Assembly: GCA_938004075.1 (NCBI GenBank)
Contig: CALKWP010000103.1
Coordinates: 1-16,916 of the forward strand
Direction of reading: 5' to 3'
Length of the DNA: 16,916 bases
Source of the DNA: an uncultured Methanomassiliicoccales archaeon
GTDB taxonomy: Archaea > Thermoplasmatota > Thermoplasmata > SG8-5
Shown here: positions 12,863 through 16,916 of the stretch, piece by piece
How positions within the stretch are numbered: position 1 is the stretch's first letter
How the letters are laid out: each line of letters begins with the position of its first letter
Notes under the pieces: generated by a model
Seen by the model: the letters and a program-made list of their open reading frames with translations, nothing else
Database searches by the model: none
What the model was told of the DNA's origin: nothing
Program-made: the position numbers and the translations under genes

Positions 12863-13969
12863 TCATTTCAGTTCAATCGCCCTCTCCGGGCACAATTCAT
12901 GGCAGCAGTAGCAACGTATGCACCGGGAATAATCCACGGTGGCCTTTCCCTTGACCAGCTTGATGCAGTTCCTGGGGCAGCCCATGACGCAGGCTCCGCA
13001 CGCAACGCATTTCGATGTGGGGACCGGCCTCTTGGTTACCCTGTTGCTGATGTATCGCATCAGAAATTTGGGCACTGGCAAACCTTTCCTGATTGCGGGG
13101 CGGAATTTGACATACGGGAATTCCTTCTGGCTGGCGCCGACAATGTCGATATCGGCGATTTTTCCGGTCGTGAGGTTTCTGGATACCGCGTTGGATATAG
13201 TCGGGACCGTCTCCGGGTCTATGCCCACCATCCTGCATGCCACAATGTCCATGGCCAGGGGGTCCGCGCTCGCAATTATTGCGCCGACCTTCACCGGGTC
13301 GCCCCCGGAAGGGCCTTTGCCGTCCATTCCGACCACGGCGTCCATGATGAATAGGTCCGCTTTCACATATTCCTGGATGTCCAGGAGCATATCGGTGAAA
13401 TCCCTGACATCCGGCAGCTTGGAATGATACGCGGCTTTGACAAGGCCCGGCATGAGGCCGAAAAGGACCTTGGTCGCCCCCGTGTACGTGGTGAAGGAGT
13501 GCGTTTTCGGTTTGGGAAGGGCGATGACCTTGTCCACTTCGTCGAGAACCTGGACCAGCTCAAGGCTTTTCATGATGTGGCCGTTCGGATTGTCGACCAT
13601 CATCGTTCCGATGTTCCAGTTGAGTTCCGCCTTTGTGCCTTCGATGGCCTCGTACATACCGCATTTTCTGTAGGATTTTTCCAGCCTGGCTTCAGTGAAG
13701 GTGAGGCCGGGGCTATCTCCGACAATGGCCTTTCCCCCGGCCTTCTCCACAAGCTCGATGACCGCCTTGACAACGGAAGGATGGGTCGTCACCGCTTCCT
13801 CCGGTTTCGATGGGAAAAGGAGATTCACTTTGATGAGGACTTTTTCACCTGGTTTGACGAATCTCTCCATGCCGCCGAGAGATGATACTGCATCACCCAC
13901 TGCCAGCCTAACACGGTCGATGTCATAATCCTGGCAACCGGATATCGAGACCATTGGTTTGCTGTCCAT
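12863..13969 (-). CDS. DUF362 protein with C-terminal 2x[4Fe-4S] ferredoxin domain
   Basis: The 368-residue product combines an N-terminal DUF362 domain with a ferredoxin-like tail. DUF362 segments include GEKVLIKVNLLFPSKPEEAVTTHPSVV, VIALPKPKTHSFTTYTGATK and a D-P-L-A-M-D-I-V motif. The tail carries two clusters: Cys321-324-327-331 and Cys350-353-356-360, each followed by Pro. This suggests electron transfer; the substrate is not known for the family. ATG 13969 is chosen because TTTTTATATT (13991-14000) lies 27 nt upstream, fitting a leaderless mRNA. An in-frame start at 14029 would lie upstream of that box. It shares orientation with the ABC transporter but probably has its own promoter. 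Confidence 0.9.
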   Translation of the reverse strand: MDSKPMVSISGCQDYDIDRVRLAVGDAVSSLGGMERFVKPGEKVLIKVNLLFPSKPEEAVTTHPSVVKAVIELVEKAGGKAIVGDSPGLTFTEARLEKSYRKCGMYEAIEGTKAELNWNIGTMMVDNPNGHIMKSLELVQVLDEVDKVIALPKPKTHSFTTYTGATKVLFGLMPGLVKAAYHSKLPDVRDFTDMLLDIQEYVKADLFIMDAVVGMDGKGPSGGDPVKVGAIIASADPLAMDIVACRMVGIDPETVPTISNAVSRNLTTGKIADIDIVGASQKEFPYVKFRPAIRKGLPVPKFLMRYISNRVTKRPVPTSKCVACGACVMGCPRNCIKLVKGKATVDYSRCIRCYCCHELCPERAIELK

Positions 13970-13990
13970 GCTTTCCGTAATGCAGAGATG

Positions 13991-14000
13991 AATATAAAAA
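13991..14000 (-). promoter_or_regulatory. Putative TATA box of the DUF362 gene
   Basis: The minus strand reads TTTTTATATT, one of the clearest TATA boxes in the window, centred 27 nt before the ATG at 13969 in the 46-bp gap after the permease gene. Confidence 0.5.
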
Positions 14001-14015
14001 ATGCACCGGAAAATA

Positions 14016-15518
14016 TCAGGACAATTCAAAATTCGAGAAGCCCCTGACAGCGCCTTTCATCCCCAGATGGAGTATCAGCAATGAGATGTCCAGTGCCATG
14101 ACCAGTGCCAGGAATCCAAGGAACCTGTCAGTCAAGGCAATGGCCAGCGGAGGGAGAAGCAACGCGGTGGAGAGAAACAGAATGAGAAGCATGAACGTGT
14201 ACATCGTCATGACATCTGGCGCATTGCCTGAGGATTCGTCATAATTAGGGTTCTTCGCGCCATGCCAGAGGCCGATCCCCGTTGCGGAGAGGAACATGAC
14301 CGCGGCACCCATTCCGGAGAACAGCATGGCAATCCAAGAAAGGCCGGAAACCAGCGGTATAGGTATGGCCACGAACAGCACAACGAAAGGCAGCATCAGC
14401 ATGACGGCGAGCATCTTTCCCAGAACAATCTCGATTCCAGATACTGGCACGACCTTGTAGACCCACGAGCTTTTGCCGTCATGGCTGAAAGCCCCGAGGG
14501 CCGGGACAAGGCCGAGCGACACGACGGAAAGGTACAGCGCCAGGCCCACGACCATGATGGGAATGAAGTCGAGGAAGAAACCCGGCAATGCCAGGAAATC
14601 GTTGAATTTATCGTAGAAGTAGATTGCGAAGACAAGCAAACCCACCAGCGTGATTGCGTTTCCCACACCCTCACGCTTTCTCAGCAGAGTGCGGACCTCG
14701 CTGTCGTATATCGATGAAACTGAAGGCCCGAAGAACCTCTTGACAAGAACAACTGTGCGGCCGGCATTCCCGTTCTTGCGGGCAACATGCAATGGAGACC
14801 TGGAGCCGGTCATCGTGTTCCAGGATTCCAGCAGGAAATATGAGGAAATCGGGATGCCGATGAGTGAGATGATCGCTAAAATTCCAAGGGTCTGGGTCAG
14901 CTCCCAGCCAGTCATGCGAATCTGGCCCATGACAATGTAAATCATCGACATCACAGGGCTGAATGCCGCGCCTCCGATGAGCTTTCTCGGCAGGCTGTTG
15001 AGTCCGCTGAGAACCGAGTAAGTGAATCCGACGATCGTGGCTGCGATGGACAGAAGTATAAGGTCCAGCACAATATCAGGAGGAATTACAAAATACAGGA
15101 ACGGGTGAAGGAATGTCATTGCGGTCATGGCCCCCAGCCCGAAGGCCAGAAGGCCAAGGTTGAAGACAGTTATCGAGAGGATCTTGCCCAGGACTATGCT
15201 GCAGGTCCCGAACGGCTGCACCAGGAGGAACACGCTGGCCGGCCTTTCCACCAGGTAATGGTACGTGTCAAGGAGGGACTTGCCCATGAACACCAGGAAG
15301 AAAAGGAATAGCACGTCGTTGAGGTCCAGGGGGAATCCCTCTATCTCGCCAGAACGGGATATGAAAGCTATGAGGGTGACCACCGCTCCGAAAGCGGTCA
15401 GCATAACAATGACGCTCCAGGCACTGTAAATGCGGCTCTTCCTCAGGCGCTTCATCGTGTTCCGGTAGCCGGTGAGAGCATCCGCAAAATATATCTCAAG
15501 TATCGGCGAGGCCACCAT
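14016..15518 (-). CDS. ABC-2-type transporter permease
   Basis: The 500-residue membrane protein has roughly twelve hydrophobic segments in two halves. The halves are separated by a hydrophilic region (about 230-285, HVARKNGNAGRTVVLVKRFFGPSVSSIYDSEVRTLLRKREG). This resembles large ABC-2 permeases in which one chain carries a duplicated six-helix set. Its start codon shares one base with the stop of the ATPase gene (TGATG on the minus strand), so the two are translationally coupled. Substrate cannot be predicted; export of a lipid, peptide or antimicrobial is typical for the class. Nothing else in the window suggests a substrate. Confidence 0.85.
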   Translation of the reverse strand: MVASPILEIYFADALTGYRNTMKRLRKSRIYSAWSVIVMLTAFGAVVTLIAFISRSGEIEGFPLDLNDVLFLFFLVFMGKSLLDTYHYLVERPASVFLLVQPFGTCSIVLGKILSITVFNLGLLAFGLGAMTAMTFLHPFLYFVIPPDIVLDLILLSIAATIVGFTYSVLSGLNSLPRKLIGGAAFSPVMSMIYIVMGQIRMTGWELTQTLGILAIISLIGIPISSYFLLESWNTMTGSRSPLHVARKNGNAGRTVVLVKRFFGPSVSSIYDSEVRTLLRKREGVGNAITLVGLLVFAIYFYDKFNDFLALPGFFLDFIPIMVVGLALYLSVVSLGLVPALGAFSHDGKSSWVYKVVPVSGIEIVLGKMLAVMLMLPFVVLFVAIPIPLVSGLSWIAMLFSGMGAAVMFLSATGIGLWHGAKNPNYDESSGNAPDVMTMYTFMLLILFLSTALLLPPLAIALTDRFLGFLALVMALDISLLILHLGMKGAVRGFSNFELS

Positions 15519-16234
15519 CAGCCCTCCACCAGCATGACGAAGGCGTCCTCCAATGTAGCGGCTCCAAGTTTTTTCTTCAGCGCCTCAGGCGTGTCCAGCC
15601 CTGCAATGCGCCCGTTATGGACGATCGCCACGCGGTCGCACAGGCTGTTAGCAATCTCGGTCACGTGCGTACTCATCAGCACGGTGTTGCCCTTGCCCGC
15701 GTAATCCCGGACCCAGGCCTTCACCATCTTGGAGTATCTTGGGTCAAGTCCGCTGGTTGGCTCGTCGAGAATGAGTATCGGCGGCTCGTGAAGAACCGAA
15801 GAGGCGAACGCAACCCTCTGCCGCATCCCCTTGGAGTAAGTGCCGATCTCCAGGTCCAGGAAATCCCCGAACTGGAACGCGGTAATGTACTGCTCGACCC
15901 TCTTATCCAAGACTTCCGGCTCCAGTCCTCTCAGGGTTCCCAGCATCCGCATGAACTCCCGGCCGGTGAGCTTCTCGAATAGGTTTGGCATCTCGGGAAG
16001 ATAGCCGATGCGCCGCTTCACCTCAATCTGGTTCCGGGTGACGTCCAGGCCATCCACCAGTGCGATTCCCGACGTCGGCTTGAGTATGCAGGAGAGTATC
16101 TTCATTGTCGTTGTCTTGCCCGCGCCATTGGTGCCAAGCATGCCGAAAACTTCTCCCGTCTCCACCCTGAATCTTATGTTGTCCACGGCCAGGACGGTTC
16201 CGAATTGCTTGGTGAGATTACGGACTTCCAGCAT
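15518..16234 (-). CDS. ABC transporter ATP-binding protein
   Basis: The 238-residue product is a complete ABC ATPase of the ABC-2 exporter (CcmA-like) class. It shows Walker A GTNGAGKT (34-41), Glu81 in YLPEMPNLFEKLTG at the Q-loop, the signature YSKGMRQR (133-140), Walker B LILDEP with SGLDP (154-164), and the H-loop His190 in MSTH. It powers the adjacent permease. The ATG at 16234 is chosen because GGAG precedes it by 7 nt and the family N-terminus LEVRNLTKQFG follows. The open frame runs upstream to 16507, through the tRNA-Glu locus on the other strand, and this extension is rejected. Confidence 0.95.
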   Translation of the reverse strand: MLEVRNLTKQFGTVLAVDNIRFRVETGEVFGMLGTNGAGKTTTMKILSCILKPTSGIALVDGLDVTRNQIEVKRRIGYLPEMPNLFEKLTGREFMRMLGTLRGLEPEVLDKRVEQYITAFQFGDFLDLEIGTYSKGMRQRVAFASSVLHEPPILILDEPTSGLDPRYSKMVKAWVRDYAGKGNTVLMSTHVTEIANSLCDRVAIVHNGRIAGLDTPEALKKKLGAATLEDAFVMLVEG

Positions 16235-16269
16235 TCTAATGCTCCATTTCCATATTGGATAGCGTAACG

Positions 16270-16280
16270 AATTATTAATG
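16270..16280 (-). promoter_or_regulatory. Putative promoter of the ABC transporter operon
   Basis: The minus strand carries CATTAATAATTCG centred about 40 nt before the ATG at 16234. It predicts a short leader that includes the GGAG ribosome binding site. Confidence 0.35.
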
Positions 16281-16321
16281 GATAACCCCTTAACAAGAAG
16301 GAGAAATTTTAAGAAGGGCAG

Positions 16322-16378
16322 CGCTTTATGCGGCGTGCCCGAAGCCAAAGCTGCATGGCAATGGCCCGGGATAAAGCG
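16322..16378. repeat. Hairpin upstream of tRNA-Glu (U1)
   Basis: CGCTTTAT (16322-16329) pairs perfectly with ATAAAGCG (16371-16378), and TGCC (about 16336-16339) can pair with GGCA (16357-16360) inside. In addition TGGCCCGGG (16362-16370) is fully complementary to CCCGGGCCA (16392-16400) in the next hairpin, so the two hairpins can refold into an alternative structure. No ORF lies here. Function unknown. Confidence 0.55.
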
Positions 16379-16381
16379 GAC

Positions 16382-16428
16382 GCTCCCATAGCCCGGGCCA
16401 ATCGGAGATTGGTCCTTGCTACGGGAGC
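16382..16428. repeat. Inverted tRNA-Glu 5'-half hairpin (U2)
   Basis: GCTCCCATAGC (16382-16392) pairs with GCTACGGGAGC (16418-16428) with one mismatch. Inside, GGGCCAATC (16395-16403) pairs with GATTGGTCC (16407-16415) around a GGA loop. The first arm repeats parts of the tRNA-Glu 5' half (GCTCCCGTAG and GGCCAATC); the second arm is its antisense. It ends 24 nt before the tRNA-Glu 5' end. This is the same sense-then-antisense layout seen upstream of tRNA-Ile. Confidence 0.75.
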
Positions 16429-16452
16429 TCAGATAACATATAGATACCATAC

Positions 16453-16558
16453 GCTCCCGTAGTGTAGACATCCGGACGCGGAAACGCCTCCAGACTACAA
16501 CGGCCAATCATTCTAGCCTTTCGAGCTAGGGACTCGGGTTCGAATCCCGACGGGAGCA
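16453..16558 (+). tRNA. tRNA-Glu(UUC) with a 31-nt D-loop intron
   Basis: Acceptor stem GCTCCCG/CGGGAGC with discriminator A at 16558. The anticodon stem-loop is CTAGC-CTTTCGA-GCTAG (anticodon TTC), the T arm TCGGG-TTCGAAT-CCCGA. CCA is not encoded. The D arm is interrupted. Removing 16470-16500 gives GTGTAGACCGGCCAATCAT, one base different from the haloarchaeal tRNA-Glu D region as I recall it (GTGTAGTCCGGCCAATCAT), and a mature length of 75 nt. A T5 run follows at 16561. Hairpins built from this tRNA's ends flank it on both sides. Confidence 0.93.
16470..16500 (+). other. Noncanonical intron in the tRNA-Glu D loop
   Basis: The intron follows nucleotide 17, next to the G18-G19 pair. The exon segment TGTAG (16463-16467) pairs with CTACA (16495-16499) near the intron's 3' end. 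A 3-nt ACA bulge follows, then an inner helix with a GAAA tetraloop (GCG-GAAA-CGC). The 3' side shows an AAC bulge. Cutting after the second base of each 3-nt bulge removes exactly 31 nt and restores a normal D arm. This matches the bulge-helix-bulge rule of the archaeal splicing endonuclease. Confidence 0.8.
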
Positions 16559-16570
16559 TCTTTTTCCCCA
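16559..16570 (+). terminator. T-run terminator after tRNA-Glu
   Basis: The tRNA is followed by TCTTTTTCCCC, a T5 run typical of archaeal tRNA termination. Similar T-rich tails (CATTCTTTATTG, CATTCTTTCTTG) follow two of the downstream tRNA-3'-end copies. Confidence 0.5.
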
Positions 16571-16585
16571 ATTGCATGGTGACGA

Positions 16586-16654
16586 TGCTCCCGCCGTCTC
16601 GAAAATTACTGGAGCGAAAATGTTAGTGAAAAATTTTCGATCCCGACGGGAGCA
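16586..16654. repeat. tRNA-Glu 3'-end inverted repeat, unit 1
   Basis: TGCTCCCGCCG (16586-16596) pairs with CGACGGGAGCA (16644-16654) with one mismatch. TCGAAAATT (599-607) pairs with AATTTTCGA (632-640), around a loop of about 24 nt. The right arm, TCGATCCCGACGGGAGCA, differs by one missing A from the tRNA-Glu 3' end; the left arm is its antisense. The discriminator-like A is paired, so this is a hairpin and not a free tRNA acceptor end. Confidence 0.8.
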
Positions 16655-16680
16655 CTCCATTCTTTATTGAAGCAAACCGT

Positions 16681-16746
16681 GCTCCCGTCGTCTCTCGGGC
16701 TATTATTTTCTTATTGCTAGGAGTGAAGCCCTCGATCCCGACGGGA
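16681..16746. repeat. tRNA-Glu 3'-end inverted repeat, unit 2
   Basis: CCCGTCG (16684-16690) pairs with CGACGGG (16739-16745), and GGGC (697-700) with GCCC (728-731). The left arm GCTCCCGTCGTCTC shares 13 of 14 bases with unit 1. The right arm TCGATCCCGACGGGA matches unit 1, then diverges to CTCAG, which begins the next hairpin. Its right arm ends about 92 bp after that of unit 1. Confidence 0.75.
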
Positions 16747-16787
16747 CTCAGCCTACCGTTTTCAGATTGTTTGGAATGAAGGCTGAG
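16747..16787. repeat. CTCAGCCT/AGGCTGAG hairpin
   Basis: CTCAGCCT (16747-16754) is perfectly complementary to AGGCTGAG (16780-16787). It begins where unit 2's tRNA-like arm breaks off, and replaces the expected GAGCA. The sequence is not derived from tRNA-Glu. Confidence 0.65.
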
Positions 16788-16835
16788 ACATCGCCGAATT
16801 CTTTTGTTATTTATTGTAGCTGGCAGAATTAGGCT

Positions 16836-16893
16836 TGCTCGAAAAGATTGTTGTAGATTGCATGGAGAAACTTTTCTCGTCCCGACGGGAGCA
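16836..16893. repeat. tRNA-Glu 3'-end repeat, unit 3 (degenerate left arm)
   Basis: The right arm TCGTCCCGACGGGAGCA (16877-16893) repeats the tRNA-Glu 3' end with small changes. TGCTC (16836-16840) pairs with GAGCA (889-893), and GAAAAG (841-846) with CTTTTC (871-876). This leaves a 12-nt bulge in the right arm, as if the CCCGTCG part of the left arm had been deleted. T-rich sequence follows to the window end. Between 16788 and 16835 I see nothing recognisable. Confidence 0.65.
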
Positions 16894-16916
16894 TTCTTTC
16901 TTGTCTGGCTTTTCGT

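Noticed and set aside
16322..16378. H/ACA guide RNA
   Set aside because: The stem with an internal loop is suggestive, but there is no ACA box after the lower stem and no clear K-turn.
16235..16507. N-terminal extension of the ABC ATPase through the tRNA-Glu locus
   Set aside because: The family N-terminus and a GGAG ribosome site support ATG 16234; the extension is antisense to a tRNA gene and to hairpins.
16586..16893. CRISPR array
   Set aside because: Repeats are tRNA-3'-end copies with antisense partners, irregular spacing (about 92 and 147 bp), diverging sequence and no cas genes nearby.
16540..16893. Integrase attachment-site (att) series at the tRNA-Glu 3' end
   Set aside because: tRNA 3' ends are usual attachment sites, but these copies have antisense left arms, lie only about 95-150 bp apart, and no integrase or mobile genes are seen. 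It is kept only as an alternative explanation.

Overview
The window is archaeal chromosomal DNA. It carries a complete A/V-type ATP synthase operon in the usual euryarchaeal gene order, a KsgA/Dim1-type rRNA dimethylase, an archaeal MTA phosphorylase, intron-containing tRNA genes without encoded CCA, and TATA-like boxes about 25-28 nt ahead of several start codons. The mix suggests a Thermoplasmatota-like euryarchaeon, but this placement is an inference and no marker phylogeny was possible. The first 46 bases are not biological: they are Illumina adapter/index sequence left at the contig end, and they cut off and falsely terminate ksgA.

Layout. 47-752 (-): truncated ksgA. 869-9189 (+): nine ATP synthase genes H-I-K-E-C-F-A-B-D, mostly joined by ATGA/TTGA-type overlaps. 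They are followed, again by an ATGA overlap, by a stand-alone pyruvate-kinase C-terminal domain protein (9186-9734). 9735-10259 (-): a small V4R/heme-NO-binding-like protein whose stop codon abuts the previous one with no gap. 10391-11149 (+): MTA phosphorylase, then a terminator and a cluster of strong hairpins. 11360-11465 (-): tRNA-Ile(GAU) with a 31-nt intron, preceded by an unusual duplicated and inverted tRNA 5'-half element. 11875-12851 (+): an HTH-nucleotidyltransferase/HEPN pair. 12863-13969 (-): DUF362 protein with two 4Fe-4S clusters. 14016-16234 (-): a two-gene ABC transporter. 16453-16558 (+): tRNA-Glu(UUC) with a 31-nt intron in the D loop, flanked on both sides by hairpins built from the tRNA's own sequence.

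How the genes work together. H, E, D, C and F form the stalks and rotor connection, A and B the catalytic head, and I and K the membrane ion path. The c subunit (K) keeps Gln, Glu and Thr in the positions of sodium ligands. The downstream pyruvate-kinase-like domain keeps a TKSGRTA loop like the fructose-bisphosphate phosphate-binding loop of pyruvate kinase, so it may link metabolite status to the ATP synthase.

The most unusual content is around the tRNAs. Upstream of both tRNA genes, 21-24 nt away, lies a hairpin made of that tRNA's 5' half followed by its own reverse complement. Downstream of tRNA-Glu lies a series of hairpins made of antisense-then-sense copies of the tRNA 3' end. I recognise no described element with this architecture.
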